Below, in pieces: positions 8,509 through 16,609 of a DNA stretch of 64,000 bases. The translations under genes and the position numbers were made by a program. The notes beneath the pieces were generated by a model. That model did no database searches and was not told the origin of the DNA. It saw nothing but the letters and a program-made list of their open reading frames with translations. Numbering within the stretch: position 1 is the first letter of the stretch; each line of letters opens with the position of its first letter. The DNA is from Galbibacter sp038433465 (GTDB lineage: Bacteria > Bacteroidota > Bacteroidia > Flavobacteriales > Flavobacteriaceae). Location of the stretch: the NCBI RefSeq assembly GCF_038433465.1, contig NZ_JAESVF010000002.1, forward strand, positions 62,001-126,000, given 5' to 3'.

Positions 8509-10563
8509 TTAAGAAACCTTTGCAGCTTTTGGAAGCCGAATATAAAAACTAGTACCAACACCCAATTCCGATTTAATCTTAAGCTTTCCTTTGTTTTTCT
8601 TTATCATCTCTTTACAGAGGTTTAAACCTAAACCAGTTCCTTTTTCATTGTCGGTACCGTATGTTGATGTAAATTGGGTTTTTGTTGATAATATCCTTTC
8701 GATATCTTCTTTCTCCATTCCAACGCCATTATCCTTTATTTCAATCTGCCAAAAAGCAGGATTTTCTTCAGCAAAAATTTCTATCATTCCACCTATCGGA
8801 GTAAACTTTATAGCGTTGTTGATGATGTTTCTAAAAACTAAATTTATTTGATCTTCATCCACAAACACGGTAGCCTTATCTGGGATTTTATTGCTTACGA
8901 TAATTTTTTTCTTGTTGGCAACTTCTTTTAAAAGTAAAATATTGGTATCAGCAATAGGGCGCAATTTTTTTAAAGCGGGTTTTGATACAGCGCCTTTCAT
9001 TTGTGCTTGTCCCCATACAAGTAAGTTATTTAAAGTGAACGAAACGCTTTTTACCTGTTCACTTAATTTAGGAGCAAATTGCATGAAATCTTTCGGACTA
9101 ATTTGGTTGTCCTTTAATAAGTCGATAAGTGAGTTAAGCGATGCTATTGGAGCTCTCAAATCGTGAGCTATAATCGAAAAGAACTTATTTTTTGTTTCGT
9201 TAAGCTCTTGAAGTTCTTGCTCTCTCTTTTTTAAATCGTGATTTTTATTTGCAAGTAGTCCATTTAATTTGCGCTCAACCTTTCTACTACGCTGAGTGAA
9301 AAATAGTACAGTTAGTAAAATAATAACACCACTGGTAGAAAGATAAGTAAATAACCGCTGTTTGTTGTGCTGCTTCTGACTCTCAAATTTGAGTTTGTTT
9401 TCCATCGCTATAAACGACATCTGAGCTTCATGTGCAGCTACACTTTTGGTATTTTCATGGTTAAAAATACTGTCGTTATAATTTTTAAACTCCTCGTGAT
9501 AGGCTAGTGCCACTTCGTAATTATGGAGTTGCTTGTGTACTTTCGATAAGGTCTCTGCACATTCTTTAATATCTTCAAAAGAGTTAAGCTCTTTAGCCGA
9601 TTTCATAGCGTCGTTTCCATACATTTTTGCCAAATCGTATTCGTGCAATTCACAATAAGTTCTAGCAATACTACTCAAAAGTGATGTTTTTTCGCGTTTA
9701 TCTTCTACCTTTTCGTACAATGATAGCGATTGCATAAAAATATCTAAGGCTTCCTCATATCTGTCGAGTTCAACGTATAACTGACCTTTTACTTTTAAAG
9801 AATATGCCAACCAATCTGGGTAATCATATTCTATAAAAGTAGGGATTGCTTTGTTGATATTCATGAGCCCTTTTTGGTACTCTTTGGTTTTTAACTGAAA
9901 GCTAGCAATGTTGCTATTAGTTTGTGCTTGCGAAAGCTTACTGTCGATCTGAATATTTAATTCTTGTGCCTTGTTTAAAAACTCTAATGCTTTTCTGTAA
10001 TCTTGTTGCATTCCGTAGGTAAGTCCCACGTTTTCGTACATCAAACTCAAATAGAGTAGGTCGTCTTTGGTTTTATTAGTTTTATCTTCGCCAATACTTA
10101 TGCCTTTTAAACTGGTTGTAACAGAATTTTTAATATCGCCGGCATATTCGTAAAAAGTAGCAAGGTTGCTGTAACACATTAAAGTGCTCTTGGTATTGTC
10201 GATAGTTTCTGCTTTTGCGAGTGCTTGCTTAGCATATGATATTCCCGCAGGGTAATTCCCAATTTCACTTTCGTAAAACCCTAAATTTATCAACGACTCA
10301 ATCTCACCAATAGTGTAACCTACATCTTTAGATATCGCTAAACTTTCTTCCGCATAAAACTTAATGGTGTCGTTGTTTACGTAGTAGTTGTTTAACACGT
10401 AGCGGTTGAGTAAATTTATATAGGCAGTGTCTTTTTTTTGTACTGAAGAAAGGCTTTTTTTTGAATTTACCAACTTTGCAAGACTATCTATTCTTTGCTG
10501 CTGACAGAAGCTGTTTGCGCAAAAAAAGAAGGTTAGTAGTGCTGTTAGTAATCTATAAATCAT
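8509..10563 (-). CDS. Membrane sensor histidine kinase with periplasmic TPR domain
   Basis: Layout of the 684-residue protein: a signal peptide ending near residue 20 (F-C-A-N-S-F-C-Q-Q), helical TPR-like repeats about 50-365, a linker, one membrane helix about 404-423, a coiled coil, a HisKA domain with phospho-acceptor His467 in I-I-A-H-D-L-R-A-P, and a HATPase domain with N-x-x-x-N-A-I-K-F-T-P, D-N-G-V-G-M and G-T-G-L-G-L. It would sense a periplasmic signal and phosphorylate a response regulator. No regulator gene lies next to it, so it is an orphan kinase. A TAAATTTG box sits 21-28 bases upstream of the start. Confidence 0.9.
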   Translation of the reverse strand: MIYRLLTALLTFFFCANSFCQQQRIDSLAKLVNSKKSLSSVQKKDTAYINLLNRYVLNNYYVNNDTIKFYAEESLAISKDVGYTIGEIESLINLGFYESEIGNYPAGISYAKQALAKAETIDNTKSTLMCYSNLATFYEYAGDIKNSVTTSLKGISIGEDKTNKTKDDLLYLSLMYENVGLTYGMQQDYRKALEFLNKAQELNIQIDSKLSQAQTNSNIASFQLKTKEYQKGLMNINKAIPTFIEYDYPDWLAYSLKVKGQLYVELDRYEEALDIFMQSLSLYEKVEDKREKTSLLSSIARTYCELHEYDLAKMYGNDAMKSAKELNSFEDIKECAETLSKVHKQLHNYEVALAYHEEFKNYNDSIFNHENTKSVAAHEAQMSFIAMENKLKFESQKQHNKQRLFTYLSTSGVIILLTVLFFTQRSRKVERKLNGLLANKNHDLKKREQELQELNETKNKFFSIIAHDLRAPIASLNSLIDLLKDNQISPKDFMQFAPKLSEQVKSVSFTLNNLLVWGQAQMKGAVSKPALKKLRPIADTNILLLKEVANKKKIIVSNKIPDKATVFVDEDQINLVFRNIINNAIKFTPIGGMIEIFAEENPAFWQIEIKDNGVGMEKEDIERILSTKTQFTSTYGTDNEKGTGLGLNLCKEMIKKNKGKLKIKSELGVGTSFYIRLPKAAKVS

Positions 10564-10583
10564 TCAGGGACTTGTATGAGTTT

Positions 10584-10591
10584 CAAATTTA
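10584..10591 (-). promoter_or_regulatory. Candidate Bacteroidetes -7 box (TAAATTTG) for the histidine kinase
   Basis: Read on the minus strand this is TAAATTTG, matching the TAnnTTTG consensus of the Bacteroidetes housekeeping sigma factor, 20 bases before the start codon. No convincing upstream TTG (-33) element was found. Confidence 0.4.
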
Positions 10592-10737
10592 GTATAAAAA
10601 CTAATTATTTCTATCATTATCATGTTAAATAGAAAGAAAAAAATTACAAGAAACCCCGAATGACCTACATAATTCGTGAGGAATTTATCTTCTTATAAAA
10701 GCAGGTTTTACGACTTTTATAATATGAAAATGGACTT

Positions 10738-12684
10738 TTATTCCTGATTGATATTTTTAAGCTTTTTAAGTTTCGCTTTCCAAATATTTAAATCTTCACG
10801 GTGTTTTTCAATATTGCTCAATACCTCTTTTACTATCGGATTGCTTTCATCGGCATTGATAAACTGAAGATTGTTTTCCAACTGACGAATTTCTGCTTTC
10901 ACTTCATCAATTTTTCTTCTGATAAAAATACGCTCGTTGTTAATTAAAGCATCGTTGTCGGCATTACTTAATTGATCGAGTTTATTTCCGTATTTTATAA
11001 GTTCTGCTTTCTGCTTGTCGAGGTCTAGTTTTTTAAATAAAGCATCTAGGATTTTATTAAACTTCCCTTCAATATTTTTCTTGCTATGCGGAATTCTACC
11101 AATTTCTTTCCAATCGGAAATAAAACTCTTTATTTGTGCTAAATCTGTTTCTTTATCACCAGAGAGTTGGTAATCTTTCAAGTTTTCTAAATAAGCTTTT
11201 TTCTTCTCAAAAGCTTCCATTTCATCTTTAAAATGCTCGTTTTTCTTAGCGTGCAATCTGTCAAAATAATGGTTACAAGCAGCTTTAAATTCATTCCAAA
11301 CCTTATCAGAATATTTTCTTGGAACATGACCAATTTTTTTCCAATCCGATTGGATTTTTTTCATAATCGGGGTAGTAGCATCCCAATCTTCACTGTCTTT
11401 TAACGACTCTGCCAATTTTACAAGTTCCATCTTTTTATCGAGATTTTCTTGTTGGTCTCTTTTTAGACTTTTGTAAAAAGCATTTTTATTTCGGTTAAAT
11501 TTCCTTACCGCTTCTTTAAACGACGCCCACGTTTGTTCGTTTACTTTGTAAGGCACTCTTCCGGCGTTAAAAAAGTCTTCGCGTAACGCCTCAACTTCTT
11601 TAATTAACTTTTGCCAAGTACCGTGGTTACTTACCGAACTGTTGGCAATCGTTTCAATTTTATTAATAATTTCTTGTTTTGCAACAAGATTCGCTTCGTG
11701 GATGCTATCTTGATTTTTAAAATATTCTTGTCGCTTTTGGTGTATAACTTTGGTTGCCGCACTAAACCTGTCCCAAATAGCATCTCTGTGCTCTCTGTCC
11801 ACAGGACCTAAGTCTTCTTTCCAAATTTTATGTAAAAGCTGTAACTCTCTAAACGCTTTATTAACGTCGTTCATTTCAGCCAGCGCTTCCGCTTCCGCAA
11901 TAATTTTTTCTTTTTCTTCTAAATTGTGTTTAAAATCAAGATCTCTTAAATCCCTATTTAAATCCAAAAAGTCGTAAAAAATCTCAACATGGTGGTGGTA
12001 CGTACGCCAAACGTCATTGTAGTTTACACGCGGAATCGGACCAGCATTTTTCCACTGTTCTTGTAAATCTTTAAAATGTTTATAGGTATCGTTTATATTT
12101 TCCTCAACATTTATAAGTCCTTTAAGCTCTTCAATAATCGCCAATCTATTTTTTAAATTGGCTTCCAATCGATGCTCTAAATTTTTGTAGTATTGGTTGC
12201 GTTTCTCACGATATTCTCCATACACTTCGTTAAAGCGTTTTTTAGTAGGAGAGGAGTAATTAAAATCTATTTCGTTACCACCTTCTTGCAAAAAGTCTTC
12301 CTTTTTTTGCTCTAAAAGTTCCTGGTATTTTAAGTCAAATTCCGACTTTATTTGGTCTACATGTCCTTTTATAGCCTGTACTTTTTCTTTGGTAACAAGC
12401 TTGTAAAATTCGCTTACCAAAGCATCCATACTCATGGAGTGGTAATCTAGAACCGGTATTTCATGACGTTCCTTGTTATCTTCATCCTCCGCATCTTCCG
12501 CATTCGATTCGTCAATTTCATTTTGCAAATCGTCTTCATTTTCCGATGTAGCAGCAGCCGTTTCTACTGTGTTTTCAGTAGTTTCTTCCGCATCCGTTTC
12601 CTGATTTTCAACTTGTGGTGTCTCGTTGTTTTTGTCGCTTCCGTCTGCATCAGGCTGCAGGTTGTCATTTTTTTCGTCTAACAT
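10738..12684 (-). CDS. DUF349 domain-containing protein
   Basis: A 648-residue soluble protein with a very acidic, low-complexity N-terminus (about residues 1-75, Glu/Asp/Asn/Thr rich). After it come several helical DUF349 repeats, recognisable by recurring W-K-x-x-G-x-V/I-P-R ... W-x-x-F followed by a Phe/Tyr-rich helix, and a C-terminal coiled coil. DUF349 proteins are widespread in Bacteroidetes and Actinobacteria, and no reaction is established. It is transcribed alone; the upstream region is a repeat island. The start ATG at 12684 is followed directly by the acidic segment. Family assignment is secure, function unknown. Confidence 0.88.
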   Translation of the reverse strand: MLDEKNDNLQPDADGSDKNNETPQVENQETDAEETTENTVETAAATSENEDDLQNEIDESNAEDAEDEDNKERHEIPVLDYHSMSMDALVSEFYKLVTKEKVQAIKGHVDQIKSEFDLKYQELLEQKKEDFLQEGGNEIDFNYSSPTKKRFNEVYGEYREKRNQYYKNLEHRLEANLKNRLAIIEELKGLINVEENINDTYKHFKDLQEQWKNAGPIPRVNYNDVWRTYHHHVEIFYDFLDLNRDLRDLDFKHNLEEKEKIIAEAEALAEMNDVNKAFRELQLLHKIWKEDLGPVDREHRDAIWDRFSAATKVIHQKRQEYFKNQDSIHEANLVAKQEIINKIETIANSSVSNHGTWQKLIKEVEALREDFFNAGRVPYKVNEQTWASFKEAVRKFNRNKNAFYKSLKRDQQENLDKKMELVKLAESLKDSEDWDATTPIMKKIQSDWKKIGHVPRKYSDKVWNEFKAACNHYFDRLHAKKNEHFKDEMEAFEKKKAYLENLKDYQLSGDKETDLAQIKSFISDWKEIGRIPHSKKNIEGKFNKILDALFKKLDLDKQKAELIKYGNKLDQLSNADNDALINNERIFIRRKIDEVKAEIRQLENNLQFINADESNPIVKEVLSNIEKHREDLNIWKAKLKKLKNINQE

Positions 12685-12809
12685 TATTTAAATGTTTAAG
12701 GTTCGTCAATACTTTCAAGCTGAAAGATACTAACAAGTAACAAATTAGCCAAGCGTTTTACGTGGCAACTCCAAAATATTTATCAGTAAAAACAGTTAAT
12801 TTTTTTGTT

Positions 12810-12911
12810 TTGGGCATGCCCCTCGCCAAAAGGCTCAGGTCGGGCTTTCACTACTCGCTTCCATTTGCGATGCAAAATGGAGAGCTCAAACAAAAGCTCA
12901 ATCCCTCATGC
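12810..12911. repeat. Multi-hairpin intergenic element
   Basis: In about 100 bases there are four successive small inverted repeats: GGGCATGCCC (12812-12821), GCC-aaaa-GGC (12825-12834), TCCATTT...AAATGGA (12860-12881) and GAGCT...AGCTC (12882-12899). It ends in CAATCCCTCATGC. It is richer in G+C than the flanks and has no open frame of note. It resembles structured interspersed repeats I recall from other Bacteroidetes genomes, but I cannot check that here. Part of the 657-base gene-free gap 12685-13341. Confidence 0.5.
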
Positions 12912-13169
12912 AAAGGTTAAAAGTAGCAAAGGCACTGAGAGGCAAAGTTAAAAATCCGTCAACCTGAACTTGATTCAGATTCGCATTATACAAGATGAGA
13001 TTCCTCCTCGTACCTCGTTCGGAATGACTGTTTTTCTTGTAAAGGTTCAAAGGTGCAAAGGTACTGAGAGGCAAAGTTAAAAATCCGTCAATCTGAACTT
13101 GATTCAGATTCGCATTATACAAGATGAGATTCCTCCTCGTGCCTCGTTCGGAATGACTGTTTTTCTTGT
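12912..13169. repeat. Two tandem copies of a 129-bp repeat
   Basis: The segment containing GGCAAAGTTAAAAATCCGTC recurs exactly 129 bases later (12941 and 13070), and most of the unit is identical between copies (12912-13040, 13041-13169). Each unit has an inverted ATTCC ... GGAAT pair (GAGATTCCTCCTCG / CTCGTTCGGAATGAC) and an AAAGGT/CAAAGG-rich low-complexity part that trails on to about 13210. A frame through both copies on the minus strand is just the repeat translated and is not a gene. Confidence 0.8.
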
Positions 13170-13341
13170 AAAGGTGTAAAGGTTCAAAGGTTTAAAGGTG
13201 CAAAGAGGCAAAGTCACATAGTAAACGTGAGTTCAACATGAGAAAGAGGAATATATGATTGAATAACCTATTTAAAAAGCATTAAAAAATAGAAAGAGTA
13301 GTGCAGTTGGAATGTTTAAAGCAAGTTTTATTGAAAAGTTT

Positions 13342-13866
13342 TTAAAGAGTATCTTTTAAAAACTTTCGATATTTAAAACCATATATTTCCTGAATTTTAT
13401 AATTCATGATATGGTCCGAAGGTGAAACTTTCAACTCAATGTTTTCATTTTTTGATTTCAGCCATTTGATAAATTCTAAATAATCATCCGAATGTGCAAA
13501 GGCTACGAAACTTATTGTTTTTACTCTGTTTTTACTTTTGTATTTAACCTTATTCATCACGGATGATTTAGGGAAATCTATATATTCTATAGCTAATAGA
13601 TTTTTATAATTTATACGTACTTTTTTGTGAATAAAAGTGTAGTTTTTTACAATTTCGCCCTCCTCAAATGCTATTTCAAAAGTATTTTTTCTTTTATACA
13701 ATACGGTTATAATACAAATAATGCAAACCAATATTGCGGTGCCAACAATGATGATATTTGAGTCGGTATTCGAAATAATTACACCGCCAATTCCGATACT
13801 AAAAAAGAGTAAAAGCAATGTTTCTAAAATAGAATACGTGTATGTCGATTTATAAGTCTTCTTCAA
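13342..13866 (-). CDS. Hypothetical membrane protein (two N-terminal TM helices)
   Basis: A 174-residue protein. Two hydrophobic helices (about residues 11-31 and 36-56) are followed by a soluble, basic domain of alternating short strands. This layout is like small bacterial PH-like (YdbT/bPH) membrane proteins, but no firm motif is present. It would face the cytoplasm and its role is unknown. It lies between a repeat island and aroE; the 32-base gap to aroE means it could be cotranscribed with the DUF368-aroE operon. Base composition is more AT-rich than the neighbours. I do not recognise the family. Confidence 0.6.
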   Translation of the reverse strand: MKKTYKSTYTYSILETLLLLFFSIGIGGVIISNTDSNIIIVGTAILVCIICIITVLYKRKNTFEIAFEEGEIVKNYTFIHKKVRINYKNLLAIEYIDFPKSSVMNKVKYKSKNRVKTISFVAFAHSDDYLEFIKWLKSKNENIELKVSPSDHIMNYKIQEIYGFKYRKFLKDTL

Positions 13867-13898
13867 TTTTCAATTATTAATTGTCAATTTAAAAAACA

Positions 13899-14636
13899 TT
13901 ACTCATTCCAAATCTCCCAAGCTTTGTCTGCTTGTAGCGAAAGCATTCTAAAACCATTGGCTACCCATGCGCCATTGGCTGCGGCTAACTTTAAAAATTT
14001 TGTACGGATAGGGTTGTAAACCAAATCGAATGCTAAATGTTTTTTCGATAAAAATTGATACGGAATATCTGGACATTTATTCAAATCTGGGAAAGTTCCA
14101 ACAGGGGTGCAATTCACAATAATTTGATGACTTTTCATTACTTCTTCGGTAAGCATGTCGTAGTCCAAAATATTTTCAGAAGCAGTTCTCGATACATATT
14201 GAGTTTCCATCCCGATGCTTTCTAAACCGTATTTTACAGCTTTAGAAGCCCCTCCAGTTCCTAAAAGAAGTGCTTTTTTGTAGTCTTTTTTTATGTACAA
14301 GGCAATCGACTCTAAAAAACCATACACGTCGGTGTTGTAGCCAACCAATCCGTTTTCGGTAATTTTAACTGTATTTACTGCTCCAACAGCTTTTGCAAGT
14401 GGATCTATTTCTGTTAAGTACGGAAAAATTGCTTCTTTGTACGGAATGGTAACGTTAAAACCTACCAAGTTTTCGTCTTTTGCAACGATGGTTTTTATTT
14501 CTTCAATATCTTGAATATCAAAGTTTACATACGAATGTGTTTCGTTTAGTTTTAGCTGTCTAAACTTATCTCTAAAATAATCACTAGAAAATGAATACGA
14601 AATGTCTCTTCCAATAAGTCCAAAGTGTCTAACCAT
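13899..14636 (-). CDS. aroE: Shikimate 5-dehydrogenase (NADP)
   Basis: Reduces 3-dehydroshikimate to shikimate in the chorismate pathway. The 245-residue protein has the substrate-binding S-Y-S-F-S near residue 13, the catalytic Lys67 in N-V-T-I-P-Y-K, Asp103 in N-T-D-V-Y-G, and the NADP-binding G-T-G-G-A-S-K-A at 126-133. The length is slightly short for AroE but typical of Bacteroidetes. Its start overlaps the end of the upstream DUF368 gene by 8 bases, indicating translational coupling. The link to a membrane lipid-carrier transporter is positional only. Confidence 0.94.
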   Translation of the reverse strand: MVRHFGLIGRDISYSFSSDYFRDKFRQLKLNETHSYVNFDIQDIEEIKTIVAKDENLVGFNVTIPYKEAIFPYLTEIDPLAKAVGAVNTVKITENGLVGYNTDVYGFLESIALYIKKDYKKALLLGTGGASKAVKYGLESIGMETQYVSRTASENILDYDMLTEEVMKSHQIIVNCTPVGTFPDLNKCPDIPYQFLSKKHLAFDLVYNPIRTKFLKLAAANGAWVANGFRMLSLQADKAWEIWNE

Positions 14637-15651
14637 TTTTTAAAGTTTTTTTGCCGTACCAATCGAGTCCTAAAACAATTAAAATTCCGAAGATTATAAA
14701 TCCTATGGCAATCCAAGTTTCAGTGTTTGTTATCGAAGGTAGGTAACGTTGGTAGTTAATAATAATTTTTTCTCCAGCCGAATCTTTTACAATTTCTCCT
14801 AGTTCGTTGAGGCGATATATAGTTTTTTTCCATGGCCAAACAACTCCTAAAGAGCCTGTTATAAAACCTAAAATAATTGCGGTGGTAATATGTTTAAAAT
14901 GTTTTAAAACGTAGCTTAACAAATGGGAGAGTGTTACTAACCCTGTTACTGATCCTATGGTGAATACTGCTAGAATTTTCAGCATTTCTAAACGTTGGTG
15001 ATTGTGTAGAAAACTAAAATCTCCACTGAAAATTTCTGCAAAAGTATCGTAAAGTGCGTTTACAGAATCTACTAAGAGCAATACATAATTCCCCAATAAG
15101 ATTAAGATGAAAGAGCCCGAAAGCCCTGGTAATGTCATTCCAGAGACGCTAATAATTCCGCAGAAAAAAACAAAAATTAAATTTTCATTCTGCTTTGCGG
15201 GATTTAAAAAACTCAACGAAACTCCAATAATAATTCCGATGACACACGCTAAAACAGTCTTCCGATTCCAATGATGAAAATCTTTGGCGATATAGTAAAT
15301 AGAGCCGATAATCATTCCGAAGAAAGCAGCCCAAACGTATAGCTCTTTTTGAGCAATAAAATAATCTAAAAGCTTCGAAATACTAAAATAACTAAAGAGC
15401 ATTCCGAGTAAAAGCAAGCTTAAAAACCTTCCGTTTATATACTGATAAAAGCTTTTAAAACGTCCGTTGAGCAATAGCTTTAGAGCTTTTAAATTTACTT
15501 TTTGTAGCGAATAAATAAACTCTTCGTAAAACCCCGCAACAAATGCCACAACGCCACCAGAAACTCCTGGGACTTTATTGGCTGCTCCCATGGCTAATCC
15601 TTTTACAAAAAGGAAAAACTTGTCGAGCAATGTGCGCGTAGGCTGTTGCAT
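14629..15651 (-). CDS. DUF368 polyprenyl-phosphate transporter family protein (copy 2)
   Basis: A 340-residue polytopic membrane protein of the DUF368 family. It shows the paired re-entrant motifs A-N-K-V-P-G-V-S-G-G (about 22-31) and L-P-G-L-S-G-S-F (about 173-180). DUF368 proteins (PopT) have been described as undecaprenyl-phosphate translocases that return the lipid carrier to the cytoplasmic face. It is the downstream copy of a tandem pair, 10 bases after the other gene. The first motif has Asn-Lys where the paralogue has Asp-Val, and a loop insertion of about 35 residues lies between late helices, so the copies may differ in substrate or regulation. Confidence 0.87.
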   Translation of the reverse strand: MQQPTRTLLDKFFLFVKGLAMGAANKVPGVSGGVVAFVAGFYEEFIYSLQKVNLKALKLLLNGRFKSFYQYINGRFLSLLLLGMLFSYFSISKLLDYFIAQKELYVWAAFFGMIIGSIYYIAKDFHHWNRKTVLACVIGIIIGVSLSFLNPAKQNENLIFVFFCGIISVSGMTLPGLSGSFILILLGNYVLLLVDSVNALYDTFAEIFSGDFSFLHNHQRLEMLKILAVFTIGSVTGLVTLSHLLSYVLKHFKHITTAIILGFITGSLGVVWPWKKTIYRLNELGEIVKDSAGEKIIINYQRYLPSITNTETWIAIGFIIFGILIVLGLDWYGKKTLKNG

Positions 15652-15661
15652 GATTGCGAAA

Positions 15662-16576
15662 TTATTTTTTTAGTGTTGCTAACTTTTCAAGAAGAAAGAT
15701 GGTTAAAAAACCGATAATAGCCAAGAGAATTGCCCATAATAATTTTGGGTCACCATCAAAGTTAAACGGACTCGTACTGTGGTCTAAAATAATGGTTTTA
15801 TCGCCAAACTTTTTAATTTCTGTGATTTCTTTCCAAGGCCAAATTTTATTCAAAGACCCTAAAATAAAACCTGTTAGTACGGCTAAAGTTACATTTTTAA
15901 AATTTACAAAAAGGTACTTTAAGAGTTTTGAAAAACTTAACAATCCGAAAATGGCTCCCAAGCCTACAATTGCAATAGTTTGAATGTCTCTACTGTTTAC
16001 AGCGCCTAAAATAGTGCCGTAAGAGCCTAATAAAACCAAAATAAAAGCACCAGAAATTCCAGGTAAAATCATGGCACAAATAGCCAAGGCTCCAGAAAAA
16101 AATAAGTGGATAGCTCCTCCAGACTCATGCATTGGCGGCAAGGTTGTAATATAATATGCTACTACAGCACCTACAATGAATGCAATAATAGCGCTAACAT
16201 TCCATTTAGTAATTTGTTTTCCAACAAAAATTACGCTGGCAACAACCAAGCCGAAAAAGAACGACCAAAGTAAAATAGGGTGTGTTTCTAAAAGCCATTC
16301 GATAAGTTTTGCTAGAGAAAGAACACTAATGGCAATTCCAAGAAATAACGCTACAAGAAAGTTTCCGTTGATGTGGTTCCAAGCTTTTTTGAACCCTTCT
16401 TTACGTAGTATATTAAAAGTTTCTAAACTGATGTTGTTAATTGAAGTAATAAGCTCTTCATAAATACCAGAAATAAAAGCAATAGTTCCTCCAGAAACTC
16501 CAGGGACAACATCGGCTGCACCCATGGCAATTCCTTTAAGCGTAATAATAAGGTAATCTATAATTGATCGTTGCAT
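15662..16576 (-). CDS. DUF368 polyprenyl-phosphate transporter family protein (copy 1)
   Basis: A 304-residue polytopic membrane protein, the first gene of the DUF368-DUF368-aroE operon. The diagnostic motifs are A-D-V-V-P-G-V-S-G-G (about 20-29) and L-P-G-I-S-G-A-F (about 169-176). By family knowledge it would flip C55-isoprenyl phosphate inward, supporting peptidoglycan and O-antigen synthesis. The start ATG (16576) is followed by a short amphipathic N-terminus. A TATTTTTG box lies 20-27 bases upstream in the 33-base gap to the TPR gene. Confidence 0.88.
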   Translation of the reverse strand: MQRSIIDYLIITLKGIAMGAADVVPGVSGGTIAFISGIYEELITSINNISLETFNILRKEGFKKAWNHINGNFLVALFLGIAISVLSLAKLIEWLLETHPILLWSFFFGLVVASVIFVGKQITKWNVSAIIAFIVGAVVAYYITTLPPMHESGGAIHLFFSGALAICAMILPGISGAFILVLLGSYGTILGAVNSRDIQTIAIVGLGAIFGLLSFSKLLKYLFVNFKNVTLAVLTGFILGSLNKIWPWKEITEIKKFGDKTIILDHSTSPFNFDGDPKLLWAILLAIIGFLTIFLLEKLATLKK

Positions 16577-16595
16577 AATTTGTTCTTAAGTCGAA

Positions 16596-16603
16596 CAAAA
16601 ATA
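16596..16603 (-). promoter_or_regulatory. Candidate -7 box (TATTTTTG) for the DUF368-aroE operon
   Basis: On the minus strand this reads TATTTTTG, matching TAnnTTTG, 19 bases before the start of the first DUF368 gene. It lies in the short gap after the TPR gene, suggesting independent transcription from it. Confidence 0.4.
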
Positions 16604-16609
16604 GCAATT

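Noticed and set aside
12898..13122. Minus-strand 74-residue frame
   Set aside because: It is the two copies of the 129-base repeat translated; the same peptide appears twice and no start signal or coding bias is visible.
12912..13169. Possible CRISPR array
   Set aside because: Only two units of 129 bases, no short regular repeats with unique spacers, and no cas genes.
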